A stretch of DNA of 64,000 nucleotides from Azophilus sp965247035 (GCA_965247035.1 CBDFGJ010000002.1:248001-312000), one strand, 5' to 3'. Counted from the stretch's first letter, positions 1 through 9,616 are shown. Translations and numbers: made by a program. The notes: generated by a model not told the origin, from the letters alone.

Positions 1-794
1 AGAACATGTCCTCGCCGGCAACCCTCACCAGTGACGCCATGTTCGCCATGAGCATGGCGGACGGCACGGTGCAGTGGACCTATCAGGCCACGGCCAACGA
101 TGTCTGGAACGTCGCCTGCGACACGGAAAACGACCATAGCTGCCCACCCGAAGGCGGGCCGGACTTCGACTTCGGCGCCGCCACCATGCTGCTGACCACC
201 AGTGCAGGCCGGGACCTGGTGATCGGCGGGCAGAAGTCCGGCATCGTCACCGCGTTGGACCCGGACGACGGCAGCGTTGTCTGGCGGACCAGAGTGGGGC
301 GCGGCGGCATTCAGGGCGGGGTGCATTTCGGCATGGCGGCAGCCGGCGACCGGCTGTTCGTGCCGATTTCCGACATGGCCGATGGCCGCGAATACGAGCA
401 TCCGTCCAAACCGGGCATGCACGCCTTGGACATTCGCAGCGGCAAATTGCTTTGGTATACGCCCACAGTGGATATCTGCCATGGCCGCACCTTCTGCCAT
501 CCAGGCATCTCCCAAGCCGCCACGGTTGCCGGCAAGGTGGTTTACGGCGGCGGCATGGATGGGGTGATGCGGGCCTACGCCATAGAGACTGGCGAATTGC
601 TCTGGCAATTAGACAGCACCGAGGAATTTCCCACCATCTCCGACATCACCACAAGGGGCGGCTCCTTCAGCGGCGCCGCCGGTCCCATCGTCCATCAAGG
701 GGCTTTGGTTTTAAGCTCTGGCTACGGCCTCTACAATCACATGGCTGGAAATCTGTTGTTGATGCTGGAGCCTGCTGCGGAACAGCGGCCTTGA
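1..794 (+). CDS. PQQ-binding-type beta-propeller dehydrogenase, C-terminal part
   Basis: The reading frame is open from the window edge to the stop at 794, so the 5' part lies outside the window. The visible 262 or so residues contain repeated propeller blades of the form ALDPDDGSVVWRTRVG, ALDIRSGKLLWYTP and AYAIETGELLWQLDS, the W-containing strands typical of PQQ-dependent alcohol dehydrogenases and polyvinyl-alcohol dehydrogenases. A DICHGRTFCHPG stretch carries two cysteines. Family knowledge suggests periplasmic oxidation of an alcohol with quinone as cofactor. The active-site Asp/Glu and any signal peptide or haem domain would be upstream and cannot be checked. The neighbouring P450 cluster is on the opposite strand, and the two stops face each other across about 165 bp. 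Confidence 0.75.
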   Translation, partial: NMSSPATLTSDAMFAMSMADGTVQWTYQATANDVWNVACDTENDHSCPPEGGPDFDFGAATMLLTTSAGRDLVIGGQKSGIVTALDPDDGSVVWRTRVGRGGIQGGVHFGMAAAGDRLFVPISDMADGREYEHPSKPGMHALDIRSGKLLWYTPTVDICHGRTFCHPGISQAATVAGKVVYGGGMDGVMRAYAIETGELLWQLDSTEEFPTISDITTRGGSFSGAAGPIVHQGALVLSSGYGLYNHMAGNLLLMLEPAAEQRP

Positions 795-960
795 ACTGAA
801 ATCAGCGGCCTTGGAACGCCATTCCGCACGCAGCGCGGTAGGAGAATCGTTCACGTCCGCAGATCCTCTGCCATCGGCCAGCACGGTCGATGTGCGTGGG
901 AATCGCTCCTATACGCCGCCGCCGGGTTACGCTTGTTGGGCTCTCGGCGAAGGGCAGCTG

Positions 961-1155
961 TCAGCCTTCGACAATGATCGCTCCCGTGGGGCACACTTCC
1001 GCCGCCTGAGTTGCGTGCCGGCGCATCCCATCGGTGTTCAGGTCCACCAGCTTGACCAAGGATTCACCATCGTCGCCCAGGCCGAACAGTTCCGGGTGGT
1101 TGTAGTAGCACTCACCGGACATGGCACACAGGTCGAGGTCGATTCGAACCTTCAT
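961..1155 (-). CDS. Small [3Fe-4S]-type ferredoxin, probable P450 redox partner
   Basis: A 64-residue ferredoxin. Cysteines are visible at positions 10, 16 and 55 (LCAMSGEC and VCPTGAI). The second cysteine of the classical CxxCxxC motif is replaced by Ser13, which is typical of the single-cluster [3Fe-4S] (or atypical [4Fe-4S]) ferredoxins that feed electrons to bacterial cytochromes P450. It is the last gene of the minus-strand P450 cluster and starts 14 bp after the preceding P450 stop, so co-transcription is likely. The three-cysteine pattern and the position support a role as electron donor to the adjacent P450s; the actual partner is inferred. No ferredoxin reductase gene is visible in the window. 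Confidence 0.88.
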   Translation of the reverse strand: MKVRIDLDLCAMSGECYYNHPELFGLGDDGESLVKLVDLNTDGMRRHATQAAEVCPTGAIIVEG

Positions 1156-1169
1156 ATCGGCACCGCCGC

Positions 1170-2468
1170 CTAGGTTGGTTCAAAGGTCAGCCAGAGCTCT
1201 TGGGGCGAGCGAAAGCCGCCGGAATCTATGGAGGGGGAGCTGATGCCGGGGTGGGCCTCAAACTTGGGGCGCGGCGAACGAACGGCCTGCATCAGCTTGG
1301 TGCAGGCAATCATGGACTCCTGCCGCGCCATGGCGTAGCCCATGCAAAAATGCTGACCGATGCCGAAGCCAAGATGGCCCGGCTTGCCGTCCTTGTAGCG
1401 CCCGGAGCGGTTCTCGCGCCCCATATGCAGATCCGCGCGATGGATGTTGAAGGTGTCCGGATCCTTGAACACGCGCTCATCCCGATTGCCGGCACCCAAA
1501 TAGAGAATGACGCCAGCCCGCTCCGGAATGACCCGATCATGTGCCACCACTTCCTTGGTGGTGTGGCGAAACTGTGCATGGACCACCGGATCGTAGCGCA
1601 TCATTTCGGTGAAGACGTTGTCCCACAAAGCCGGGTTCTCCTGTACGTCGCCGAATTGCTCCGGGCGGGTGTACATCATGTGAAACCACATGTTGGCGAT
1701 GGCCTTGTCGGTGGTGTCGCCGCCAGCGGCGAGCAGCAGGGCGACAAAGCCCTTGACTTCATCCGGGTTCATGCGGCTGCTGTCCAATTCGGCGCTGACG
1801 ATGCGCGACAGCAGATCTTCTCCTGGGGCCTTGGTGCGGGCCGCGATCAAGGGGTCTAGATAGCTCCACATTTCATTGCGCGCCTGAATGCCGCGAGCCA
1901 AGTGCTCGCCACCGAAGCCGAGGCCGGCAATCAGGGCTTGGTACCAGCTGACGAAAGTGTCCTCGTCCTCCCGCGGCAGCCCCAGCATGTTGGAGATGAC
2001 ACGAATAGGAACTTGGCTTGAGAATGCGCTGACCAACTCCAGCTCCCCGGCGTCTTTGAATTTGCCGATCACTTCGTCGCAAATCCGCTCCACCATGGGC
2101 AGGAAGTCCTGCAATTGCCTGCCAACGAACTGTCCGGCGACGATGTTGCGCAACCAACGATGCTGAGAGCTGTTGCCGTACTCTAAGATGTTCGGCCCAA
2201 AGATGTGGGAGGAGCCGAAAGCGTAGGGACCGTCCGGCTTGTACACCGCCCGGTCGTAACTGTCGTTGTCTTGGAAGGTGCCATCCACGTCCCAATAGCG
2301 AGAAATGACCCAACGATTGTGGAAGCGGTCATGGAAGATGGGGTGATGGTCACGCAGCCGCTTGTAGAGCGGGAACGGGTCGCGCTGAAACCCCGCGCCA
2401 TCAAACTCCCGTGGATCAATTTCATGGGCAAGCGTTGGCGCTTCAGGCTCCTGCATGGCCTCAGACAT
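1170..2468 (-). CDS. Cytochrome P450 monooxygenase, canonical
   Basis: A 432-residue soluble bacterial P450. All hallmarks are present: the oxygen-activation motif AAGGDTT (D251-T252), the K-helix ExxR as EMMR (about residues 288-291) and the haem-binding loop FGIGQHFCMG with thiolate ligand near Cys375. No signal peptide or membrane anchor is seen. A strong Shine-Dalgarno AAGGAGGA sits six bases before the ATG. The gene lies between the non-canonical P450-like gene (42 bp upstream) and the ferredoxin (14 bp downstream) and is probably in one operon with both. It would hydroxylate a small lipophilic substrate; the substrate cannot be told from sequence. Confidence 0.93.
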   Translation of the reverse strand: MSEAMQEPEAPTLAHEIDPREFDGAGFQRDPFPLYKRLRDHHPIFHDRFHNRWVISRYWDVDGTFQDNDSYDRAVYKPDGPYAFGSSHIFGPNILEYGNSSQHRWLRNIVAGQFVGRQLQDFLPMVERICDEVIGKFKDAGELELVSAFSSQVPIRVISNMLGLPREDEDTFVSWYQALIAGLGFGGEHLARGIQARNEMWSYLDPLIAARTKAPGEDLLSRIVSAELDSSRMNPDEVKGFVALLLAAGGDTTDKAIANMWFHMMYTRPEQFGDVQENPALWDNVFTEMMRYDPVVHAQFRHTTKEVVAHDRVIPERAGVILYLGAGNRDERVFKDPDTFNIHRADLHMGRENRSGRYKDGKPGHLGFGIGQHFCMGYAMARQESMIACTKLMQAVRSPRPKFEAHPGISSPSIDSGGFRSPQELWLTFEPT

Positions 2469-2510
2469 GATATTCCTCCTTCAATGCCTGCAACCTAGTA
2501 TAAGTGGCGT

Positions 2511-3842
2511 CTAGCCGGCGCGAAAGCGCACCGGTAAGCTCCAGCAGGTGTGCATGTCGCCAAGACGGCGGCAGGTGGAGCGCGGCTTGGCACCAGGGAC
2601 GAGAACGAGGTCGTTCAAGTTTTCAAGCAAGACTCGGGAGGCTGTGGCCAAAGTATCTCTGGTCAGGGCGTATAGGGAGCGGGGCCGGTCCTCGGGCACC
2701 GCTGGATGGCGGGTCGGCGGCCCCAACCCCAGCGTGACGCCCGTGGCCAAGCCGTCAGCCCGATATTGCCCGCGCGCCTCTCGATGGCAGATGTCCTTGC
2801 GCCCGACGACGAATTGGTCCGGGTCGGCAAAGATGCGGGGATCCCTATTGGCGGCGGCAGCGGAGCAAACCAGCAAGGCACCAGTAGGCAGCAGACGCCC
2901 AAACCGCTCCACTTCATGGCGAGCGAAGCGATGGGCCGCCAATATTGGCGTACTGTGGCGGAAAGTCTCCAAAACGGCGAGCTTGATGTGGCGCCGGTCG
3001 CTGATGACTTTTTGGTATTCCACGGGGTGGGTCAGCAGCAGCAGCCACAGATTGGCCAAGCCGCCGTGCAGGGTCTCGTAGTCCATCTCGACCAAGGTGG
3101 CTACCAGGTCCACCGCTTGCGTCCGCCCTTGCGCCAAGTCCAAGTTGGCGATGGTGGAAACGAGATCCCCGCCAGCGGTGCCTCGGCGTTTCTCAAGCAA
3201 GGGCTCAAAGTAGGCGGCAAGCCCACGCGCCGCCTGCAAGCCGGCCTGCTGCGCCTTCGGGTTCCAATTGAGGCCCTGCCGCAGACGCCATAGATGTTTG
3301 CTGACCTCGTCGGCATCGGTGGTGGGAACATCAAGCAGCGCCAGCCAAAACTGCATAACGAAGCGGGCCGCGAATTCGATGGCTAGGTCGGCCTCGCCCC
3401 GCTTGGCGAAACCATCCACGGCTTCCTGCGCCAAGCGCTCCGCGTTGTCGTCCAGGGTTTTCACATAGGTGGCCAAGACCGGCAGCTCATGGCTCAGGTC
3501 ACGACCAAAGGCTTCAGGCTGCAAAAAGCGGAACTTGGGCCGCGTCTCAAAATTAGCCTCATCCGTGAACACTGAGGTGATGTCGTTGTACCGCGTGATC
3601 CAAAAGCAGTTGTTCAGCCAGTCTCGATAGCAGGGGTAGTTCTCGCGCAGGATGCCCAACAGCGAATAGGGATCGTCCGCGAACGCCCGAGAGAGGAGCT
3701 GCGCCGGCTTGATCTTGGCCGTGGACTGCCCAACCCGCTCACGCTGGAACACTTCATAGGTGCGAAAGCCTGCGTCGCCGTGGGTGCCTTCAGGAATGGC
3801 CACGCCGTTGGCGCCGATAACCCTTAAGTCTCTATCCGGCAT
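2511..3842 (-). CDS. Cytochrome P450-like protein lacking the haem-ligand cysteine
   Basis: A 443-residue protein homologous over its length to its two P450 neighbours. It shares the N-terminal YSLLGILRENYPCYRDW-type segment, the K-helix ExxR (ETFRHS) and the FADPDQFVVGRKD region. The haem loop, however, reads GVTLGLGPPTRHPAVPED, so no cysteine occupies the thiolate position. The I-helix reads MDYETLHGGLAN instead of AGGDTT. The frame stays open past this point and ends with an ordered-looking tail (about 60 residues), which argues against a simple frameshift at the loop. It could be a pseudoenzyme partner of the flanking P450s, bind another ligand, or be decaying. No good Shine-Dalgarno is seen at the chosen ATG. 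Confidence 0.8.
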   Translation of the reverse strand: MPDRDLRVIGANGVAIPEGTHGDAGFRTYEVFQRERVGQSTAKIKPAQLLSRAFADDPYSLLGILRENYPCYRDWLNNCFWITRYNDITSVFTDEANFETRPKFRFLQPEAFGRDLSHELPVLATYVKTLDDNAERLAQEAVDGFAKRGEADLAIEFAARFVMQFWLALLDVPTTDADEVSKHLWRLRQGLNWNPKAQQAGLQAARGLAAYFEPLLEKRRGTAGGDLVSTIANLDLAQGRTQAVDLVATLVEMDYETLHGGLANLWLLLLTHPVEYQKVISDRRHIKLAVLETFRHSTPILAAHRFARHEVERFGRLLPTGALLVCSAAAANRDPRIFADPDQFVVGRKDICHREARGQYRADGLATGVTLGLGPPTRHPAVPEDRPRSLYALTRDTLATASRVLLENLNDLVLVPGAKPRSTCRRLGDMHTCWSLPVRFRAG

Positions 3843-3883
3843 GAGTTAGCGCTGATTGAAGTACATGTCGATGGGGTGGGCTC

Positions 3884-5320
3884 CTAGGTCGGATCGTAGT
3901 CCAGATGCAGTTCCCGCATGGAGATGATGCCCATCGGCGCCAAATTCCGACCGTCAATGTCCTTTGGCATCTTCTCCTTGTTGATGCGTGGATTCTTGAG
4001 AGACTGCAACAGTATGCGGGAGCCCTCCACCGCCTCCTGATGGGAGATCCAAGCGCCCGGGCACAGGTGCGGCCCCACGCCGAAGGCCATGTGGTTGCGC
4101 CGCCCCTCCTTGTTGTAGCCACTGCGCAGAATCTTGCCGGTGTAGAGGTCGTCGCGGAATATGCTGAAGGTTTCCGGGTTCTTGAACACGCGCTCGTCGT
4201 GGTTGGCGGAAAAGTCCACCATCTCCATGAGCGAGCCGGCCGGCACCTTCACCCCATGCATGATCACATCGTAGGTGTTGTAGCGCGGCTGGCCGCCGAT
4301 GGATGATGAGTGGCGCAGGGTCTCGTGAAAGGCCGCATCCCAAAGGGAATCGTCATTCTGGACGGCCTCGAATTGTTGCGGGTGCTCCAGCAACAGACGC
4401 CACATATTGAGAATGGCGCCCCGGGTGGTCTCGCCGCCGCCGCCGACCACCAAAGCGATGTTGGAGGTGATCTCTTCGGTAGAGAGGTAATCGCCATCCA
4501 CCCGGGTCTCGCAGAGCTTGGTGATGATGTCCTTGGATATGGGGTTGCCCGTCTCGTCATAGAGGTAGGTGGGTTTTTTGCGCCGCGCTTCGACTATGCC
4601 CGCCACATAGTCCTCCAAGTGCTGGCGGGCCTCCAGCCCTTGCTGATGGGTCTCCGAGCCGCCAAGCCCGGACATCATGGAGTTGTACCAATAGTAGAAG
4701 TCATCCTGCGCTTCCTTGGGGAAGCCGAGCACCTCGCACACTACGCGAATGGGAAACTCATTGGCGAAGGCGTGCCCAAGCTCCACCGTGCGAACGCCGT
4801 TTTCTTCCACAACAACCGTCGGATCGTTGCTGCCCTCCCACGCGGCGATCATGTTCCGTGCTTGGCGGCGTATGGCGGGAACTCGGTTTTTTAGGGACTG
4901 CCCCACCAAGTGCTGGCCGTAGAGGTTGCGGCGCCGTCGATGCTCCACCCCGGAAAGCTCCAACTGGGTGTTGCCCAGCACACCGCTGGAACTGCCCTTG
5001 GGAATGGTGTTGAAGCCCTCGTCATCAAAGTAGCAGCGCGTGATGTCCTCATAGCGCGTGACGTAGTAGGTGTTGTGCAGGTGGTCGTGGTAAACCGGGT
5101 AGTGGTCCCGCAGTATTCGGTAGTAGGGATAGGGGTTACGGAAGAACTCGACGGACTGCAAAATGCGCGGGTCGAACAAGGGCGTGCCGTCCGGCGCATG
5201 GCCCATATCCGCTGCCTGCCCGACGGGCAAGAACGGAAAATTGTATTGAGCGCCTTGGTCTTCGGCGAGATCCTCGGCTTCAGCAAAAACATCCAGAGCA
5301 AACGGACATCCTGTAGCCAT
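3884..5320 (-). CDS. Cytochrome P450 monooxygenase, canonical
   Basis: A 478-residue P450, first gene of the minus-strand cluster. It has the I-helix motif VVGGGGETT (Glu replacing the usual Asp before Thr-Thr), the K-helix ExxR (ETLRHSS) and the haem loop FGVGPHLCPG with ligand near Cys420. A GAGGAAG ribosome site precedes the ATG. It resembles the other two P450-type genes closely in the region before the haem loop, which suggests that the three arose by duplication. The promoter region (5321-5391) is short because a remnant of an IS481-like element begins at 5392. Substrate unknown. Confidence 0.93.
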   Translation of the reverse strand: MATGCPFALDVFAEAEDLAEDQGAQYNFPFLPVGQAADMGHAPDGTPLFDPRILQSVEFFRNPYPYYRILRDHYPVYHDHLHNTYYVTRYEDITRCYFDDEGFNTIPKGSSSGVLGNTQLELSGVEHRRRRNLYGQHLVGQSLKNRVPAIRRQARNMIAAWEGSNDPTVVVEENGVRTVELGHAFANEFPIRVVCEVLGFPKEAQDDFYYWYNSMMSGLGGSETHQQGLEARQHLEDYVAGIVEARRKKPTYLYDETGNPISKDIITKLCETRVDGDYLSTEEITSNIALVVGGGGETTRGAILNMWRLLLEHPQQFEAVQNDDSLWDAAFHETLRHSSSIGGQPRYNTYDVIMHGVKVPAGSLMEMVDFSANHDERVFKNPETFSIFRDDLYTGKILRSGYNKEGRRNHMAFGVGPHLCPGAWISHQEAVEGSRILLQSLKNPRINKEKMPKDIDGRNLAPMGIISMRELHLDYDPT

Positions 5321-5391
5321 GTTCCCAACTTCCTCAAGCGTGTGGCATCGACAGCCTAACCTAACGCAAATGCATGGTTGTTCTCAATCCC

Positions 5392-5475
5392 TGTACGGGC
5401 TCAGTACATTTCAGAATTTTTCCGATCAGGCAGCCAAGGAGAGCTTGTTCGAAAATTCGGCCGGAGCCAACAAGC
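5392..5475 (-). mobile_element. IS481-like element, right-end remnant
   Basis: About 84 bp beginning with the terminal repeat TGTACGGGCTCAG and continuing with the last transposase codons as in the fuller copies at 9617 and 42279. Similarity stops at about 5475, where the sequence joins the 3' flank of the short protease gene. The same join sequence (CAAGCGGAACGGG) follows the complete IS copy at 10655, so this remnant marks one edge of the duplicated protease unit. Confidence 0.75.
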
Positions 5476-5509
5476 GGAACGGGCGTGGCGACGCCCCAAT
5501 TTCGTTCGG

Positions 5510-8500
5510 CTATTCAATCAACCCCCATCGCCGGTCCCGGGTGGCGCCAACCGGTCCCGAGGCCTCAATGAGGTTGCCGTTCAACCTGTACAGCCACCAG
5601 CTCCCGGTCTCCAAGCTGCGCAGCAGCAGGTCCGCCCGGCCATCGCCATCGAAGTCCTCAACCGCAACCGGCCGCCAGTTCCGGTCGCGGTTCGCGCTCA
5701 GGCGACCGCCGCCGACCACGCGGCCGCCATCCATCAGGTACGTCCACCAAGCGCCATCGTCGTGGCGCAGGATCATGTCCGCCACGCCGTTGCCGTCCAG
5801 GTCCGCGAAGGCGACCGGACGCCAGCCGAAGTCCCGGCTGGCGCGCACCGGCCCCGCGGTCTCAATGGCGTTGCCGTTCAACGTGTACAGCCACCAGCTC
5901 CCGGCCTCCAAGTTGCGCAGCAGCAGGTCGGCGCGGCCGTCGCCGTTGAAGTCCTCGAACGCCTGCGGCACCCAGGCCAAATCCCGGTTCGCCAACAGCG
6001 CCGACCCAATGGCCTCGTCGCCGTCCAGCGCGTACAGCAGCCATCGGCCGCTGCGCTTGTGGCGCAGCACCGCATCCGTGCGCCCGTCGCCGTTGAAGTC
6101 GCGGAAGGCGAGCGCGCGGTACTCCCGGTCCCGGGGCATTTCGAGCTCGCCGCTCTCAATGACGCCGATGCCGGACAGGCCATAGCGCCACCACCGGCCG
6201 GAGTCGGCGTGGCGCAGGATGACATCGGCCGCGCCGTCGCCGTTGGTGTCCGCGAAGGCCTCCGGCCGCCAAGCGCGATCGCCCGTCATGGCCACCCGGC
6301 CCTGGGCCGCAACGGCGTTGCCGTCCATCAGGTACAGCCACCAAGCGCCCGTGTCCAGGTTGCGGATCAATAGGTCCGCTTTGCCGTCGCCATCGAAGTC
6401 GGCCAAGGACTGCGGCGCCCAACGGGTGTTCGACACCGCCCGCACCGGCCCCGAACTGACGATGCGCCCGCCGTCCAGACCGTACAGCCACCAAGCGCCG
6501 CCCTTGCTGCGCAGCAGGATGTCCGGGCCGCCGCCGCCGTCGAAGTCGGCCATGGCGGAGCGGGGAAGACGCGGTTGATGGCCGTCCGTGCCCGGCATCA
6601 CCTCAAGGTGCAGCCGATAGGCGCCGGTCCCGCCCCCGTAGCTTTCGACCCGCACGTAGTGGTCGCCCGGGGGGAGCGTCGCCTCCACCCTGAAATTGGA
6701 TCCGTCGCCTGCATTGTCATTCTCAGCCAACTGATTGCCATCGCTGTCCTCAAGTACGCCAACGGTGTCCAGGCCACCGGTGGTGTAGGCCGTGACGATG
6801 GCGTCCGGGCCAGCGGGAACGGTGAACCGAAAGTAGTCGACGTCGTTCCCGGGCGCTATGTCGCCGGCGGCTTCGGCGTCCCCCGCATCCAGAATGGTCG
6901 CGCCGCCTCTGGAGCCGCCGTGGCCGTCCGGATAGCTGAACTCAAGATGCAGCCGATAGGCGCCAGTCTCGCCCCCGTAGCTTTCGACCCGCACGTAGTG
7001 GTCGCCCGGGGGGAGCGTCGCCTCCATCCTGAAATTGGCTTCGTCGCCTCCTTCGTCATCTTCGGCCAGCTGAGCCCCAGCGCCGTCCTCAAGCCGGCCA
7101 ACGGTGTCCAGGCCGCCTGTGGTGTAGGCCGTGACGACGGCGCCCGGGCGGTCAGCGGGAATGGTGAACCGAAAGTAGTCGACGTCGTCTCCGGGCGCGA
7201 TGTCACCGGCGGCTTCGGCGCCGCCGCTCCCCGCATCCAGGATGGTCGCGCCGCCCCTGGTGTCGCCATGGCCGTCCGGATGGTTGAACTCAAGATGCAG
7301 CCGATAGGCGCCAATCCCATCCCTGTAACTTTCAACCCGCACGTAGTAGTCGCCCGGGGGGAGGGCCGCCGCCATCCTGAAATTGGATCCGTCGCCTCCT
7401 TCGTCATTTTCGGCCAGCCAGTTGCCTGCGCTGTCCTCCAGCACGCCAACGGTGTCCAGATCGCCGGTGGTGTAGGCCGTGACGATGGCGTCCGGGCCAG
7501 CGGGAACGGTGAACCGAAAGTAGTCGATGTCGTTTCCGGGCGCGATGCCGCCGGCGGCTTCGGCGCCGCCGCTCCCCACATCCAGGATGGTCGCTTCGCC
7601 CCTGGAGCCGCCGTGGCCGTCTAGACGGCTGTACTCAAGATGCAGCCGATAGGCGCCAATCCCGCCCCCGCGGCTTTCGACCCGCACATAGTAGTCGCCC
7701 GGGGGGACCGTCGCCTCCATCCTGAAATTGGGTCCGTCGCCTCCATCGTCATTTGCAGCCAGCCGAGCGCCGGCGCCGTCCTCCAGCACGCCAACGGTGT
7801 CCAGGCCGCCTGTGGTGTAGGCCGTGACGACGGCGGCCGGGCCAGCGGGAATGGTGAACCGAAAGTAGTCGATGTCGTCTCCGGGCGCGATGTCGCCGGC
7901 GGCGTCGGCGCCGCCGCTCCCCGCGTCCAGGATGGTCGCACCGCCCCTGGTGCCGCCGTGGTCTGGGACGGTAGCTCCCGGCGGAGTGTCGCCGTGGCCG
8001 GATAGGAAACGCCTGATGTGAGGAAAGACCAAGGAAAAAGGAGCGAGAACTAAGGAAGCGCCATAGTCGACGCCCCCCAGACTTTCGCATACGCCACTCC
8101 ACCCGCCATGTAGGCCGCCCGTGCGTGCTTGGATACGGTCATTGACAAGGACCGAGCCGCTTGCTCCTCCTGCGGTCAAGCCGGTTTCCAAGTTGACCCC
8201 CAGCATGTTTTTCAGTGTGGTGTAGTTGTTGCCAACCGAGGCGATGCGCCCGCTGGCGTAGCTTTGCGGTTTGATGTTGGAATGCCCAATATGATGCAGC
8301 CGCTCCCCCACCGATGGAGGGGCGGGGTCCCAGCCAAGAAAGGCCCGACGCCCTGGCAGAACCGCTGGATTGCGTTCCGAACCCAGGATCAGCAGGGTCC
8401 AATCCTGTTGAATGCTTGTCGCCAACAGTTCCGAACCCTGAGTTGTTGGCGACTGCCGGCGTGCGATATCCCCTCCGCAGGACGGCGCCCGATAGTCCCA

Positions 8501-9490
8501 GTAGGCGACAACGGTTGCGGCGACGCTTTGTGAGCCGACGCAGTGGTTTGCGGTCAGCAGGTAGGGCTTGGATGTCGCGGTGTCCCGGTCGACCAGCAGG
8601 TGCCCTGTGCAAGAGCTGGAGCTACCGTTGTCTTTCGTAAAGGAGATGTTTGCCGTGGCGGCGGAAAAAGAGTCCTTGCCCCTGTCGGTGATGCCTGGCG
8701 TCGGGCAGCTGACGTCAACGGCGCAGCCTCTGTCCACTGCGGCCTTCGGGACCACAACGCCCGCTCCATCGGCTTTCAGCGCACCGGACTTTGCAGGCCC
8801 CGGCTTGCGCGTCCGACCCCACGGCCCCTCCGCATACAGATACGACATCCCCGGCAGTTCAATGCGCGCGTCGCCAAACCCAGCTTCGAGAATGTCCGGA
8901 TGGTTCAGCTCGATGTGCAGCGTCTCTCCGGCGATGATCGGCGACCAGTGAACGGACAGGCCCCTGCCCAGGAGCTCCGACGCCTTGGCGTGGTCCAGCG
9001 ATGCTGCGGGGTAGGCCGTCGCCGGGTCGGCGTCCACGAACTTGACCGTCAGGCCCTTGGGGAAGCCCTCGAGGCTCAGGGCAATGCGCAGGGCGCGGGC
9101 CTGCTCCAGGGTGTAGGCGATCACCGCGGCGTAGTGTCCCGATGGGTGTTGCCGCCAGTTCAGGTCGATGAGGTTGATGAAGCGCTCGGAACCGGCCAAC
9201 TCAACGCCGACGCCCACTTGATTCGGCTTGTTGGCCTGCGGCATGTCCACCCGGTCATAAGGAAGGCGCTGCCGGATGACGAAGGCATCGTCCTGCATGG
9301 CGCGGGCGATCCATGGGTTTTCGGTTTGCAGGGCCCTTTTGGCCGAAGAGGGGCTTGCCCCAGGCCCATGGTATCGCTCGGACGGCGCCGATTCAGCGTG
9401 CGATGCGCCGCAAACCGAAAGCGGGATCAGGACCGCCAAGCTCTTCAGCAACAAGCGGGCGCTTTTGAGGGCCCGCCCGCCCCGGTTCAC
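5510..9490 (-). CDS. Secreted trypsin-like serine protease with four PPC repeats and a seven-bladed VCBS/FG-GAP propeller
   Basis: The start was set at a GTG preceded by AAGGAGG with a five-base spacer. It directly opens a signal peptide (basic N-region, hydrophobic LLLKSLAVLIPLSVCGA, cleavage after SHA). The frame is open upstream to 9565. Order of parts (about 1326 residues): a unique N-terminal domain; a chymotrypsin-fold protease with His316 (TANHC), Asp363 (QQDWTLL) and Ser444 (GGASGS); four pre-peptidase C-terminal (PPC) repeats of about 116 residues, each with DYFRFT and PPGDYYVRVES-type strands (about 510-975); then seven units of about 50 residues with DFDGDGRADLLLR-WWLY motifs, enough for one seven-bladed propeller. 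Expected location is outer surface or secreted. The next gene upstream is a paralog with fifteen PPC repeats. Confidence 0.88.
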   Translation of the reverse strand: MNRGGRALKSARLLLKSLAVLIPLSVCGASHAESAPSERYHGPGASPSSAKRALQTENPWIARAMQDDAFVIRQRLPYDRVDMPQANKPNQVGVGVELAGSERFINLIDLNWRQHPSGHYAAVIAYTLEQARALRIALSLEGFPKGLTVKFVDADPATAYPAASLDHAKASELLGRGLSVHWSPIIAGETLHIELNHPDILEAGFGDARIELPGMSYLYAEGPWGRTRKPGPAKSGALKADGAGVVVPKAAVDRGCAVDVSCPTPGITDRGKDSFSAATANISFTKDNGSSSSCTGHLLVDRDTATSKPYLLTANHCVGSQSVAATVVAYWDYRAPSCGGDIARRQSPTTQGSELLATSIQQDWTLLILGSERNPAVLPGRRAFLGWDPAPPSVGERLHHIGHSNIKPQSYASGRIASVGNNYTTLKNMLGVNLETGLTAGGASGSVLVNDRIQARTGGLHGGWSGVCESLGGVDYGASLVLAPFSLVFPHIRRFLSGHGDTPPGATVPDHGGTRGGATILDAGSGGADAAGDIAPGDDIDYFRFTIPAGPAAVVTAYTTGGLDTVGVLEDGAGARLAANDDGGDGPNFRMEATVPPGDYYVRVESRGGGIGAYRLHLEYSRLDGHGGSRGEATILDVGSGGAEAAGGIAPGNDIDYFRFTVPAGPDAIVTAYTTGDLDTVGVLEDSAGNWLAENDEGGDGSNFRMAAALPPGDYYVRVESYRDGIGAYRLHLEFNHPDGHGDTRGGATILDAGSGGAEAAGDIAPGDDVDYFRFTIPADRPGAVVTAYTTGGLDTVGRLEDGAGAQLAEDDEGGDEANFRMEATLPPGDHYVRVESYGGETGAYRLHLEFSYPDGHGGSRGGATILDAGDAEAAGDIAPGNDVDYFRFTVPAGPDAIVTAYTTGGLDTVGVLEDSDGNQLAENDNAGDGSNFRVEATLPPGDHYVRVESYGGGTGAYRLHLEVMPGTDGHQPRLPRSAMADFDGGGGPDILLRSKGGAWWLYGLDGGRIVSSGPVRAVSNTRWAPQSLADFDGDGKADLLIRNLDTGAWWLYLMDGNAVAAQGRVAMTGDRAWRPEAFADTNGDGAADVILRHADSGRWWRYGLSGIGVIESGELEMPRDREYRALAFRDFNGDGRTDAVLRHKRSGRWLLYALDGDEAIGSALLANRDLAWVPQAFEDFNGDGRADLLLRNLEAGSWWLYTLNGNAIETAGPVRASRDFGWRPVAFADLDGNGVADMILRHDDGAWWTYLMDGGRVVGGGRLSANRDRNWRPVAVEDFDGDGRADLLLRSLETGSWWLYRLNGNLIEASGPVGATRDRRWGLIE

Positions 9491-9616
9491 GGAACCCTCC
9501 TTGAAGCTCAAAGATTCACTTGGGGGATTGAGTGTCAATGGCATCCTTTGACTCCTGACTCCCACTCAGGGTTGACTTGCTCAGCATAATGGAACAGCGG
9601 CTTCGCGTTGGTCAAG

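Noticed and set aside
811..1173. Plus-strand frame of 120 codons
   Set aside because: Antisense to the ferredoxin over most of its length and without recognisable features.
2511..2760. Frameshift as the cause of the missing haem cysteine
   Set aside because: Neither other frame supplies an FxxGxHxCxG loop in this region, and the C-terminal residues after the loop remain P450-like in the same frame.
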